DNA from: Paraescarpia echinospica
Taxonomy: Eukaryota > Annelida > Polychaeta > Sabellida > Siboglinidae
Direction of reading: 5' to 3'
NCBI GenBank assembly: GCA_020002185.1
Contig: CM034536.1
Location: forward strand, 14,605,199-14,669,198
DNA: 64,000 nucleotides
The notes below the pieces were generated by a model. That model made no database searches. It was not told the origin of the DNA and was given only the letters and a program-made list of their open reading frames with translations. A program made the translations under genes and the position numbers. Below, one piece after another: positions 45,840-54,011 of the stretch; positions within the stretch are counted from its first letter, which is position 1; each line of letters starts with the position of its first letter.

Positions 45840-45867
45840 AAAAGTGTTCGTCGTTCAGTCGTGAAAA

Positions 45868-46527
45868 ATGAACGGACCGTCGTTGAAGCATCCTTTTACG
45901 TGTATAGTAGCCGGTCCTACGGGATGCGGTAAGACGACGTTCGTCGAGCGTTTGATACGTTACGACACTATGATCGATCCGCCGCCGGAGAAAATCCTGT
46001 GGTGTTACGGACAGTGGCAGAGCGGCTACGCGTCTATGTCTTCGAAAATAGAGTTCGTAGACGGCCTGCCGGATCCGAAACGTTTAGACGGTAAAGCGAG
46101 AACGCTTCTAGTACTCGACGACCTCATGGAGGAGACCGATAGCCGGGTGACGGTACTATTTACTAAAAAAAGTCATCATTGTAATACGTCGGTCGTACAA
46201 TTACGTCAGAACATGTTTCCGAAAGGGAAAGAAAACCGTACAATCAGCCTGAACGCTCAATACATAGTTCTATTCAAGAGTCCTCGAGACGCGGGTCAAG
46301 TAGGTCACCTAGCGAAACAGATGTACCCGGGAAAGGTCAACTACATGATAGAGGCTTTCAAAGACGCGACGTCGTCGGCGTACGGGTATCTATTAGTGGA
46401 TCTGAAACAGGAAACGGAAGAGGACATGCGTTTGCGTACGTGCATATTTCCGGACGATGACCTTCAGTACGTGTACGTACGGAAGGGTGGCGGCGGTGGT
46501 GGTGGCGGTGGCGTCGGCGGACTATAA
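45868..46527 (+). CDS. Genome-packaging ATPase (FtsK/HerA, A32-like)
   Basis: 219 residues. Walker A is GPTGCGKT near residues 16-23 and Walker B is LLVLDDLM near 81-88. A sensor-like VVQLRQNMFPKGKENRT follows, then NAQYIVLFKSPRD, a stretch conserved in Polinton and virophage ATPases. The protein ends in a glycine run (about 480 in the DNA is pure GGN codons) that is probably dispensable. It would pump DNA into capsids built from the neighbouring capsid genes. An acceptor-like TTCGTCGTTCAG lies just before the ATG. Confidence 0.9.
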   Translation: MNGPSLKHPFTCIVAGPTGCGKTTFVERLIRYDTMIDPPPEKILWCYGQWQSGYASMSSKIEFVDGLPDPKRLDGKARTLLVLDDLMEETDSRVTVLFTKKSHHCNTSVVQLRQNMFPKGKENRTISLNAQYIVLFKSPRDAGQVGHLAKQMYPGKVNYMIEAFKDATSSAYGYLLVDLKQETEEDMRLRTCIFPDDDLQYVYVRKGGGGGGGGGVGGL

Positions 46528-46565
46528 GAAGAGAGGGACGACGGGGCGTACGTTTATTAGTCGCT

Positions 46566-46979
46566 ATGACGGGGCGCGTGACGGGAGCGAAGAGACGACC
46601 GAAGGTGGCGGGACCGACGAATCAAATAAAGAGACACATCGTCGCCCTGCAGCTGTTGGAGAGACATAGGCGGAACATCGCTCTGCGAAAAGCGCTACTC
46701 GCCCACGCGGACACCGGTCTCATTTGTAGTCTGTGCGATTGCGCGTACAACATTCTGAAAGGGAACGTGAAGTTGTCGCCGAAACAGAAACGCGTATTGT
46801 CGAAATACCGGGATCACCTGCGTAAACTCGTCGACAAACACGTGACGCGTAAGCAGAAGCGTGTCATCTTGCAAAAGGGTGCGGGTGGTTTTTTGACGGC
46901 CCTGCTAGCGCCGTTAGCGAGTACCGTTATCTTGCCGCTGCTCAGACAGGTGTTCGGCGGTGGCGCCGGCGGTAATTGA
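46566..46979 (+). CDS. Conserved small basic Polinton protein with hydrophobic C-terminus
   Basis: 137 residues. Lys/Arg-rich N-terminus, then LICSLCDCAYNILKGNVKLS and SKYRDHLRKLVDK. After that, VILQKGAGGFLTALLAPLAS runs into a hydrophobic segment. Proteins with this QKGGGFL-hydrophobic ending are a recurrent uncharacterised component of metazoan Polintons. The ending recalls the hydrophobic part of adenovirus core peptide precursors, but I do not claim homology. The stop overlaps the next start as TGATG. Confidence 0.65.
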   Translation: MTGRVTGAKRRPKVAGPTNQIKRHIVALQLLERHRRNIALRKALLAHADTGLICSLCDCAYNILKGNVKLSPKQKRVLSKYRDHLRKLVDKHVTRKQKRVILQKGAGGFLTALLAPLASTVILPLLRQVFGGGAGGN

Positions 46980-47365
46980 TGCAGCACGCGAAGAAGATGG
47001 CGTTGGTCGATCCACGATTGGTGGAAAGCCTCCTGCCACGCGTCGATCAGTCGTCGAGCACGCCTCGATCACGTGTGCTGGGTAGTCTTGACAGCGACAT
47101 GAAGGACATTCTAGAACGTTCGGATTTATCGGAACGAGAAAAGGTAGCGTCGTACAATCAACTGCTGAGTCGGTACAATACGATAGAGACGGCTCGAGCG
47201 GCGCAACCGGTACGCGTGTCGGTGGTGAACAGCGGCGAGACACCCGCGGTACCGGTGGCGCCAGCAGCGGCGGCGCCACCATCGTCGGAGACGATAGAGC
47301 GCGAAATCGTAGCCAGCATGCCGAAAACGTTGAAAGAGAAGACGAGACTGCTGATCGAAAAATGA
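46979..47365 (+). CDS. Conserved Polinton protein, N-terminal half (split)
   Basis: 128 residues from the ATG at 46979, which overlaps the previous stop (TGATG). It starts with KKMALVDPRLVESL, contains DSDMKDILERSDLSEREKV and a Pro/Ala linker, and ends KTLKEKTRLLIEK. In Polintons that I recall, this region and the next ORF form one protein. Here they are in two frames with an ATGA overlap at 47362, which may be a real split, a programmed frameshift in the A5 run, or an indel. Confidence 0.6.
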   Translation: MQHAKKMALVDPRLVESLLPRVDQSSSTPRSRVLGSLDSDMKDILERSDLSEREKVASYNQLLSRYNTIETARAAQPVRVSVVNSGETPAVPVAPAAAAPPSSETIEREIVASMPKTLKEKTRLLIEK

Positions 47366-47739
47366 AAGCCGATCCGTTGTCTCGATGGAACGATCGCGGT
47401 GAATTCGTGTACGACGGTAAAGCGATCGCGGGGAGTAATATGGTCGATCTAGTAAACGATCTCATGCGAACGAGATCGAAGACGACGGCGCCCGTAGGAT
47501 GGCGGGAGTTCGGATTGCGCATGAAGGATATGAATATCCCTATGGAATTCGTAGGCAACCCGCGCTATCGTTCGTACGTGAAGCAACGACGGAAGCGGCT
47601 ACTAGAAGAGAGGATGTCGAGACCGTCGACGTCTAGTTCATCAGCAGCGCCGACTGAGCGGAGACGTCGTATGCGAGACGAACCTAAACGCAGATCCGTT
47701 TCGTGGGACGTCACGGAGTGGGATACGTTGTCGTCATGA
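47362..47739 (+). CDS. Conserved Polinton protein, C-terminal half (split)
   Basis: 125 residues. SRWNDRGEFVYDGKAIAGSN and MVDLVNDLMRTRSKTTAPVG are followed by WREFGLRMKDMNIPMEFVGN, a set of motifs repeatedly found in metazoan Polintons. The C-terminus is basic and serine-rich. It starts in an ATGA overlap with the preceding ORF and ends in an ATGA overlap with the following one. Function unknown. Confidence 0.6.
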   Translation: MKADPLSRWNDRGEFVYDGKAIAGSNMVDLVNDLMRTRSKTTAPVGWREFGLRMKDMNIPMEFVGNPRYRSYVKQRRKRLLEERMSRPSTSSSSAAPTERRRRMRDEPKRRSVSWDVTEWDTLSS

Positions 47740-47918
47740 CGACGTCACGACGAGCGATCATCATCGTCGGCGTCGTCGGTTTCATCATCGCGCTTATCTG
47801 TATAATCGTATCGTCGTCGTCGTCGTCGTCGTCATGGTGTCCGGGTGGAGTCGTCGTCGTCCAAAACGAAAGCCTCGACAGCAACGAAACGTCGACGACG
47901 ACGACGACGAGGAGCTGA
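47736..47918 (+). CDS. Short single-pass membrane protein
   Basis: 60 residues from the ATG in the ATGA overlap at 47736. MTTSRR is followed by a strong membrane span (AIIIVGVVGFIIALICIIV), a serine run and a short tail with one N-glycosylation sequon. It overlaps the start of the integrase ORF in another frame. No family is recognised; small membrane proteins at this position are plausible virion or entry-associated components, but this is only inference. Confidence 0.5.
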   Translation: MTTSRRAIIIVGVVGFIIALICIIVSSSSSSSSWCPGGVVVVQNESLDSNETSTTTTTRS

Positions 47919-48862
47919 ATAACGCGTACTTCGATCCGAAACGGGTGGGGAGTTACGGAGGCGTCGACGCGTTGCACCGGCGTCGAAGCTCCGACGTCCG
48001 GCCGTCGAGAGGTGGCTAGCGTCGCAGGACGCCTATACCCTACACAAACCGGTTAGACGTCATTTCAAACGACGACGCGTCATCGTGGGCGGTCGAAACC
48101 AGCAGTGGCAAGCCGATCTGGTCGACTTGACTAGACTGAAAACGCACAACGACGGTATAACATTCCTATTGACGGTGATCGATGTGTTTTCGAAGCGGGC
48201 GTGGTGCGTTCCGTTGAAGAATAAGTCCGGAGCGTCGCTCGTCGCGGCCTTCGAGCGCCTGCTGAACGACGACGACGAGACGCCGCACACGCTGCAGACC
48301 GATAAGGGGAGCGAGTTTTTGAACCGACCCTGCAAACGTTGCTAAAGAGTCGCGGCGTTCATCATTTCGTGACGCATAACGAGGAGACCAAAGCGAGCGT
48401 CGTGGAACGGTTTAATCGAACTTTGAAGACGCGTATGTGGCGCTATTTTACGAAACACGAAACGCTGCGCTACGTAGAGGCGTTACCGGATTTCGTGCAA
48501 TCGTACAACAACGCCTACCACCGAAGCATCGGTAGGACGCCGGCGAGTGTCGACGCGACGAATCAGGAGGCCGTATGGCAACGACTGTACGGTGGCGACG
48601 GCGGCGACGAACGACTAAAACCGAAACTACGCGTGGGAGATCGCGTACGTATCAGCAAGACGAGGGGTCAATTCAAAAAAGGATACATGGCTAACTGGAG
48701 CGAGGAGCTGTTCACCGTCGTAGAGACAAACTATATCGCGTGGAGGCGGTTCTACGGCGTCGTCGGCGTCGTGGCGGCGGTTCGGAGGCGCGCGTAAAAT
48801 GGAGCGGATATCCGGCCTCATTCAACAGCTGGATCGACGCCGAGTCGCTCGTGGACCTATGA
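47834..48862 (+). pseudogene. Polinton retroviral-type integrase with chromodomain, three frame breaks
   Basis: The N-terminal part (47834 on) has an acidic run and YFDPKRVGSYGGVDAL. The rve catalytic core has QQWQADLVDLTR, VIDVFSKRAWCVPLKNK, LQTDKGSEF and, in another frame, ETKASVVERFNRTLK, supplying the DD-E triad. GDRVRISKTRGQFKKGYM precedes a chromodomain-like end with KWSGYP and SWIDAE that lies in a third frame and stops at 48862. Frame changes fall near 47985, 48325 and 48730. Either this copy has lost integrase or the consensus has indels. The enzyme inserts the element with 6-bp duplications. Confidence 0.8.
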
Positions 48863-49140
48863 ATCGTTGGATGCGTCACACCGGCTGCTGGCGACTGCAC
48901 GAGGCGGGACTATGCAACGGCTCTTCGTTCTTACCGTATAAAGGTCCCTGTTGCATCGACAGGGCGCAGTGGCGCGACGATGCGCGAAGACGACGAAACT
49001 ACCTCGAGTGGCGAGCGTCGAACGAACGCCGACGAATCGTCCGTCGTCGACGACGAGCGCAACGCGGACTCCATCGACGCTACAACAGCAACCGCCGCCG
49101 AACCCGTTCCATGGCGAATCTGCGGCAACGAATGCCCTAA
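48859..49140 (+). CDS. Small cysteine-rich basic protein
   Basis: 93 residues; its ATG overlaps the integrase stop as ATGA. It has Cys residues in GCWRLHEAGLCNGSSFLP and YKGPCCIDRAQW, then a strongly Arg-rich half. I have seen comparable short proteins in Polintons but know no function. The second half overlaps the next ORF in another frame. Confidence 0.5.
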   Translation: MNRWMRHTGCWRLHEAGLCNGSSFLPYKGPCCIDRAQWRDDARRRRNYLEWRASNERRRIVRRRRRAQRGLHRRYNSNRRRTRSMANLRQRMP

Positions 49141-49330
49141 GGCCGAAATCGTGTTCCTCTGTCAGGTCGTCGTCCTGTACTTCGTCATCGCCGTTAGTAT
49201 ATACAATCTGACGAAAGGTCAAGGCGACTCCAACCTGTGGACGGCGCTGTTGAGCAGCTGTCTCGGTTACCTGCTCCCGAGTCCGTCTATGAGTGTCGGT
49301 CGACGACAACGCGATGGCGGTCTCGTCTGA
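48980..49330 (+). CDS. Conserved Polinton membrane protein (SSCLGYLLP type)
   Basis: 116 residues. An acidic, threonine-rich N-terminus precedes PKAEIVFLCQVVVLYFVIAV (membrane span) and LTKGQGDSNLWTALLSSCLG followed by YLLPSPS, a very characteristic block found in metazoan Polintons. The N-terminal ~60 residues overlap the previous ORF, and the C-terminus overlaps the capsid start. Function unknown. Confidence 0.65.
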   Translation: MREDDETTSSGERRTNADESSVVDDERNADSIDATTATAAEPVPWRICGNECPKAEIVFLCQVVVLYFVIAVSIYNLTKGQGDSNLWTALLSSCLGYLLPSPSMSVGRRQRDGGLV

Positions 49331-50192
49331 TTTTTACCTGACGCTGCCGAGCAACGCGTCTATGAAACGTCACCCCGAAAATACGTTGACGCACTACGTC
49401 ACGACGTTGCCGCGACGTTTCGACCTGTCGGGGGAGTGGGAATGCGGCGCCGTGTCGGTACAGTATCCGCACACGTGGTACAACGTGAGAAAGAAGGACG
49501 CCTACTTCTTTCTGACTTGCGCGACGGGCGAACGGAACGTTTACACGCAGATAGACGAAGAAGGCACGACCTTGCTGATATATCGTCAGACGACGATTCC
49601 TCACGGTTTCTACAACAACGTTTATACGTTGTGCAACAGGATCAACGAGGCGCTAGAGAAATTACACACCAGGAAGGCCAAGGCCGTGCTAGAATACTGC
49701 GCCGTCTCTAACCGCTTTACGCTACGTCTGTCGGCGGGTGTCGAATTTATCATACCTCATACGAGCCGTCTGAGACACGTGCTAGGTTTCCATAGCAACA
49801 CGATCACGAGTTCGCCCACGTTCGGTCCCGCGCCGGCGACGAGACCCGTCATCAGCACGTCGCCCGCCGCGTACACGTTCGAGTACGAAGGTCGCGATAC
49901 GGTGAACATGTCGGCGGGCATCGAGAGTCTGTACGTGTACACGGATCTCGTGGAACCGCGCGTCGTCGGTGACGTGTTCGCGCCGCTGCTTCGAAACATC
50001 GCCGTCCGCGGTGAGAACGGTGACGTCATTTCGGAATCGTTCGTTCGCGTGCAATACGTTAAGCTGATGCGAAATCAATTCGACGAGGTCGAAGTCGATA
50101 TAAGAGACGATCACGGCCAACCGATACCATTCGAGCAGGGGAAGGTGGTGACGACGCTTCACTTCAGACGTTGTAAATCGAAATTGTTTTAA
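49314..50192 (+). CDS. Minor capsid protein (penton-type single jelly roll)
   Basis: 292 residues. I chose the ATG at 49314 because it directly precedes the family's N-terminal block SDFYLTLPSNASM; the ORF is open upstream without an ATG. HPENTLTHYVTTLP, LSGEWECGAVSVQYPHTWYN, HGFYNNVYTLCNRINEAL and the C-terminal FDEVEVDIRDDHGQPIPFE match the Polinton minor capsid family, which forms the five-fold vertices. It overlaps the end of the preceding membrane protein ORF by 17 bp. Confidence 0.88.
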   Translation: MAVSSDFYLTLPSNASMKRHPENTLTHYVTTLPRRFDLSGEWECGAVSVQYPHTWYNVRKKDAYFFLTCATGERNVYTQIDEEGTTLLIYRQTTIPHGFYNNVYTLCNRINEALEKLHTRKAKAVLEYCAVSNRFTLRLSAGVEFIIPHTSRLRHVLGFHSNTITSSPTFGPAPATRPVISTSPAAYTFEYEGRDTVNMSAGIESLYVYTDLVEPRVVGDVFAPLLRNIAVRGENGDVISESFVRVQYVKLMRNQFDEVEVDIRDDHGQPIPFEQGKVVTTLHFRRCKSKLF

Positions 50193-50196
50193 CAAC

Positions 50197-50628
50197 ATGT
50201 CGTCGAAGAACCCGTACGTGGACTACTACGTTCGTCAGGTCGGCGGACAGCTGCCGGTCTTCGTCGGCGCTCGGGGTCAACGAGGTCACGGTCTGGGTAA
50301 TCTCTTCGGGAGTCTGTTTCGAAGCGCCATGCCGCTTATCAAGAGGGGCGCGATGGCGTTGGGAAAACGGGCGCTCAACACCGGCATGCACGTGGCGCGC
50401 GACGTCGTCGGCGGCGGCAATCTGAAACAGTCGCTAAAAAGGCGCGCGAAGGAGGCCGGCGCCGATCTTCTCGACGGCCTATTGAATCCGCAGGCGGCGG
50501 CGGCGCCAAAGAAGAAGCAAAAAAAGACGCAGCGCCGTCCCCGCGTCGGCGTAAAGAGAGCGCGCTTAGCGGCGACGACCGTCAGTAGGCGGAAAAGAGC
50601 GCGTCGAAAGGACATATTCGACGAGTAA
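50197..50628 (+). CDS. Basic core-like Polinton protein
   Basis: 143 residues, starting 5 bp after the minor capsid stop. GHGLGNLFGSLFRSAMPLIK plus RGAMALGKRALNTG forms an amphipathic region, followed by a Lys/Arg-rich tail with several nuclear-localisation-like runs. The arrangement between the two capsid genes and the composition suggest a DNA-binding or membrane-active virion protein, comparable in style to adenovirus minor core proteins. Homology is not shown. Confidence 0.6.
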   Translation: MSSKNPYVDYYVRQVGGQLPVFVGARGQRGHGLGNLFGSLFRSAMPLIKRGAMALGKRALNTGMHVARDVVGGGNLKQSLKRRAKEAGADLLDGLLNPQAAAAPKKKQKKTQRRPRVGVKRARLAATTVSRRKRARRKDIFDE

Positions 50629-50633
50629 CGACG

Positions 50634-50807
50634 ATGGAGCGCAGCGGACTCGAGAACGACGGTCAGTTCTCGCCGTACTTTCGAGTGCGCGTCGTAGTGG
50701 TGGTGATGGTGCCGACGCCGCCGCGCGGAGGAGATTCGATCCTGCATACGCTATTAAGTCAACTCGAGGAAAAACAAAAAACCGTCGCGACGGCGGCGGC
50801 GGCATAA
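50634..50807 (+). CDS. Short ORF followed by a duplicated 3' scrap
   Basis: 57 residues starting MERSGLENDGQFSPYFRVRV. After its stop, the DNA at 50806-50845 repeats the 3' part of the preceding gene (KRARLA-T-VSRRK coding stretch at 50552-50592) with changes. The intergenic region therefore arose by a local duplication, and this ORF may be a by-product. Function unknown. Confidence 0.3.
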   Translation: MERSGLENDGQFSPYFRVRVVVVVMVPTPPRGGDSILHTLLSQLEEKQKTVATAAAA

Positions 50808-50874
50808 AGAGAGCACGCCTAGCGGTGACGGTCGTCAGTAGGCGGAAGACGTCGAACGGACGACAACGACGACG

Positions 50875-52176
50875 ATGGCGTTCGTGAACGGCTCGACGTG
50901 CGAGGGCGTGAAGGGCGAACTGGACCTGTTCAGCGGACCGGTGACGCAGACGAGCATCGAGAGGAGTCATTGGACCGTCTACCAGCCGCTGACGACTCTC
51001 GACGCCGGCGGCCCTATCGAGTTCCTCGTGCCGGGTTCGGGCGAAGACTATACGGACCTGGCGAGCGTTCAACTGTACGTACGCTTCAAAGTGACGCGGG
51101 GGGACGGTACCGATCTGGCGGCCGCGGCCGCGGTGGCGCCGGTCAACAATTTCCTGCATTCGATGATCAGTCAAATCGACGTGTCGCTGAACAACACCCT
51201 CGTGACGCCGTCGACCAATACGTACCCGTACCGGGCCTACCTCGAGACGTTGCTAAGTTACGGTAGCGACGCGAAACGTTCGCATCTCACGGCGTCGTTG
51301 TGGTACAAAGACACCGCCGGACGGATGGACACGCTCGGCAACGCCAACGTCGGTTTCGAGTCGCGACGCGTCGCGACGGCCGATAGCCACGAGGTGGAGA
51401 TGATGGGACGGCTGCACGTCGACGCGTTTATGCTAAACAAACACCTACCGAACGGCGTCGACACGAAAGTGCGCATAGTGCGCTCGAAGGACGCCTTCGC
51501 GCTGATGGGCGCGGCAGCCGTACCGGGGTGGCGCGTCGTGCTGCAGGAGATGCGACTGCACGTGCGAAAAGTGAAGTTGAACCCGGCCGTCCAGATAGGG
51601 CATATCAAAGCGTGGACGTTGGGAACGGCTAAGTTTCCGATGCGTCGCGTCGACTGCAAATCGTTCTCGATAACGGCGGGCGCGCTATCGAACGTGCACG
51701 AGAACCTGTACATGGGCGCGATTCCGAAACGCCTCTTCCTGATGATGATCGACAACGTCGCCTACAACGGCGACTACACTAGAAATCCGTTCGACGCGCG
51801 TCACAACGACATAAACTTCCTGTCGGTCATCGTCGACGGACGTCAGGTGCCGAGCAAGCCGCTGCAGCCGGACTTCGCGCACAACCGGTACGTACGCAGC
51901 TACATGAATCTCTTCGAGGCGACCGGAAAGGCGTTCGAGGACGAGGGGAACGACGTATCGCGCACGGACTTCGGCGCCGGCTACACCATCTTCGGTTTCG
52001 ACCTGACCCCCGACTGTTGCGACGGCGACCATTTCAACGTCGTGCGTCAGGGGTGCGTGGGCGTCGATATACATTTCGAGACGCCGCTAGCGCGTCCGGT
52101 GAATGTCGTCGTGTACGCGGAATTCGAGACGGTGATGGAAATCGACCGGAACCGGAACGTCATTTACGACTGGTAA
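50875..52176 (+). CDS. Major capsid protein (double jelly roll, hexon-like)
   Basis: 433 residues. Typical blocks are LDLFSGPVTQTSIERSHWTV, FLVPGSGEDYTDLASVQLYV, NNFLHSMISQIDVSLNNTLV and PSTNTYPYRAYLETLLSYG, with GYTIFGFDLTP near the end and a VVVYAEFETVMEIDRNRNVI terminus. This is the Polinton/adintovirus double jelly-roll capsid family, here with an intact frame. Two bases separate its stop from the protease start, so both are probably expressed together. Confidence 0.93.
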   Translation: MAFVNGSTCEGVKGELDLFSGPVTQTSIERSHWTVYQPLTTLDAGGPIEFLVPGSGEDYTDLASVQLYVRFKVTRGDGTDLAAAAAVAPVNNFLHSMISQIDVSLNNTLVTPSTNTYPYRAYLETLLSYGSDAKRSHLTASLWYKDTAGRMDTLGNANVGFESRRVATADSHEVEMMGRLHVDAFMLNKHLPNGVDTKVRIVRSKDAFALMGAAAVPGWRVVLQEMRLHVRKVKLNPAVQIGHIKAWTLGTAKFPMRRVDCKSFSITAGALSNVHENLYMGAIPKRLFLMMIDNVAYNGDYTRNPFDARHNDINFLSVIVDGRQVPSKPLQPDFAHNRYVRSYMNLFEATGKAFEDEGNDVSRTDFGAGYTIFGFDLTPDCCDGDHFNVVRQGCVGVDIHFETPLARPVNVVVYAEFETVMEIDRNRNVIYDW

Positions 52177-52178
52177 CT

Positions 52179-52640
52179 ATGGATACGTTTCAACTGATGC
52201 GTCGTCTGGAACTCGATACGTACGCTAAACGTATCGTCGTCGGCGTCGTGCCTAAAGACGCGCTACTTACCGCCGCCATTGGCGCCACCTACCCGACGGC
52301 CTTCGTGTGCAACACCGACGACGGCGGCGAACCGGGACAGCACTGGGTGGCCGTCTACGTCGGCGTCGACCGACGAGGCGAGTACTTCGATTCGTACGGT
52401 CTGCCGCCGCTCCACGCCGACTTCCGCACCTTCCTGCGCCGCCACTGCGGCGACGCGTGGACGTACAACGACAAGCGCCTGCAGAGCGTCATCTCTAACG
52501 TGTGCGAACAATATTGCGTCGCCTACCTTCTCCTCCGATGTCGCGGGATGCCGTTGACGACGTTTCAGAACCTATTCGGCACCGATAGGGTGAACAATGA
52601 CTGTCTCGTACACGATTTATTAAAACCTCACCGCTTGTAG
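52179..52640 (+). CDS. Adenain-like cysteine protease
   Basis: 153 residues from the ATG at 52179, two bases after the capsid stop. Catalytic elements: PGQHWVAVYV (His), EYFDSYGLPP (acidic partner), and SNVCEQYCVAYLLL with the oxyanion Gln in EQ and the nucleophile Cys. This is the Ulp1/adenovirus protease fold used for virion maturation. An AATAAA signal lies 10 bp after the stop (52651). Confidence 0.9.
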   Translation: MDTFQLMRRLELDTYAKRIVVGVVPKDALLTAAIGATYPTAFVCNTDDGGEPGQHWVAVYVGVDRRGEYFDSYGLPPLHADFRTFLRRHCGDAWTYNDKRLQSVISNVCEQYCVAYLLLRCRGMPLTTFQNLFGTDRVNNDCLVHDLLKPHRL

Positions 52641-52792
52641 TAGTAGTAGAAATAAAAAAAACGAATCATGTACGCACAATTGTTGGTGTTTATTATTACC
52701 CACACATACATACATACATACATACAGAAACTACCCCTAGGGGGGGTGGTGGGGGTTAGGTTAGTAGTAGACGAGTTAGACGAGTTTACGAG
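52641..52792. terminator. Convergent 3' ends of protease block and polymerase B
   Basis: AATAAA at 52651-52656 on the plus strand and at 52690-52695 (reverse) for the minus strand. An (ACAT)n tract at 52701-52726 and a G-run lie between. Minus-strand polymerase and plus-strand structural transcripts therefore overlap slightly at their ends. Confidence 0.6.
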
Positions 52793-54011
52793 TTAGACGA
52801 GTATCGGCGCCGCAGTGACGCCGTCGTCGAGCACGCGGCGTTTAGCGTAGAAGTAGCTCAACGCCGCGCGCTCTTGAACGTACGTCAACACGGACGAGTC
52901 TTTCACTTGGAAACCGCGGTTCCAGCCGACGCCGTTGCGACGGTCGCGCAGTACGGCGAGGAAGGTGTGCTCGTCGATGTCGGCGTTCTGTCGCTTGCTG
53001 AGCCCCTTCGTGCTGTACTTCGGACCGGCGACGCCGCCGAAGCAGTAGTAGGTTTTGCTGCACAGCGCCACGATCCCGTCGCCGCGCCACTCTTCTTTGA
53101 AGAGACCCGGCGTTCGACGATCGAACAGGCGTCGGCGCGCGCAGCAGGCCGCCTCGCCGTCCCACGCCAGACCGGCGACGCGCCGTCGTACGTTGGCGTC
53201 CACGTGCGCGTCGCAGCATTCGGCCGGAAACCAGAGCGAGCGATTCCGGAAGTAGTGTTCGCGACGTTCTTCCGGTACGAGCGCGTCGACGTCACGTCCG
53301 GCTAGGGCTATGTACGCCGAGTCGGTGTCCATAGCGCAGTACTGAAAGAGCGGACGGGGAATGTAGGCGTCGACGAAATCGTAATAAAATTCCAGCATTC
53401 TCAATTTTGCGTACTGCAATACGAAATAGCCGATATGTATCGGCAGGCCGTAGACGATTTTACGCTTATTCAGCGCCACCTCGTACAGCGCGTCGTCGAC
53501 GACGGCGTCCAGTTGCCGGAAGCGGCGATTGTTGACGACATCGACGCGCCGACCGGCGTCGCGTACTTGATTTCCCGGTGCCGATCGACGCGCGTAATCG
53601 TTTTCCCGTAGGAACTGTTCCCGAGAAGTTTAAATGTATCGGCGATGATCGATTTGTCGGGATCGATATCGCCCTCGCGACGCGCCGTCGAAACCGCGTC
53701 GCCGAAGCGGCGAAAGCACGCTATCGGCGCGTACTCGACGATCTGGTAGACGCGCTCGACGACGAGCCCGTGCGCCAGATACCAGCGTAGGAGCGGCGTC
53801 GCGAGCAAGATCGCCGCGCCGAAGTAGCTACCGACGAGCGTGCGTTGAGGTCGCGTGAGGAGATCGTGCGATTCGGCGTAGTCGCGCATGAACGGGCTGA
53901 GATCGTCGCGCGCGATATCGACGTTCTTGAATACCGGCCGCATCTCGGCGAACTTGTCGCGCAGCGCTTCCGGTACGGCGATATCGCACTGCACGAGGCC
54001 GAACAGAGAGC
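52793..54011 (-). pseudogene. Protein-primed DNA polymerase B, C-terminal part, partial and frame-broken
   Basis: About 400 residues of the catalytic half are visible. KLLGNSSYGKTITRVDRHRE is motif B and YCAMDTDSAYIAL carries the metal-binding DTDS of motif C. KRKIVYGLPIHIGYFVLQYA, GFKEEW-like and KYSTKGLSKRQN segments are typical of Polinton pPolB. The frame changes near 53550. The N-terminal exonuclease and TPR regions fall in the gap, so the true gene is probably over 3 kb. It replicates the element from protein-primed ends. Partial state is due to the gap; the frame change may be real or an assembly error. Confidence 0.85.

Noticed and set aside
48799..48858. Integrase-overlapping start at 48799 for the cysteine-rich protein
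   Set aside because: The ATG at 48859, overlapping the integrase stop, gives the cysteine-rich protein without encroaching on the chromodomain; the upstream extension is antiphase shadow.
50566..51174. 202-codon minus-strand ORF and other long antisense ORFs in 46900-53300
   Set aside because: GC-rich codon usage leaves antisense frames open; the plus-strand capsid and core genes (or minus-strand polymerase) explain the DNA.
53845..54011. Plus-strand coding across the polymerase region
   Set aside because: The minus strand carries polymerase B motifs; the plus-strand frame has none.
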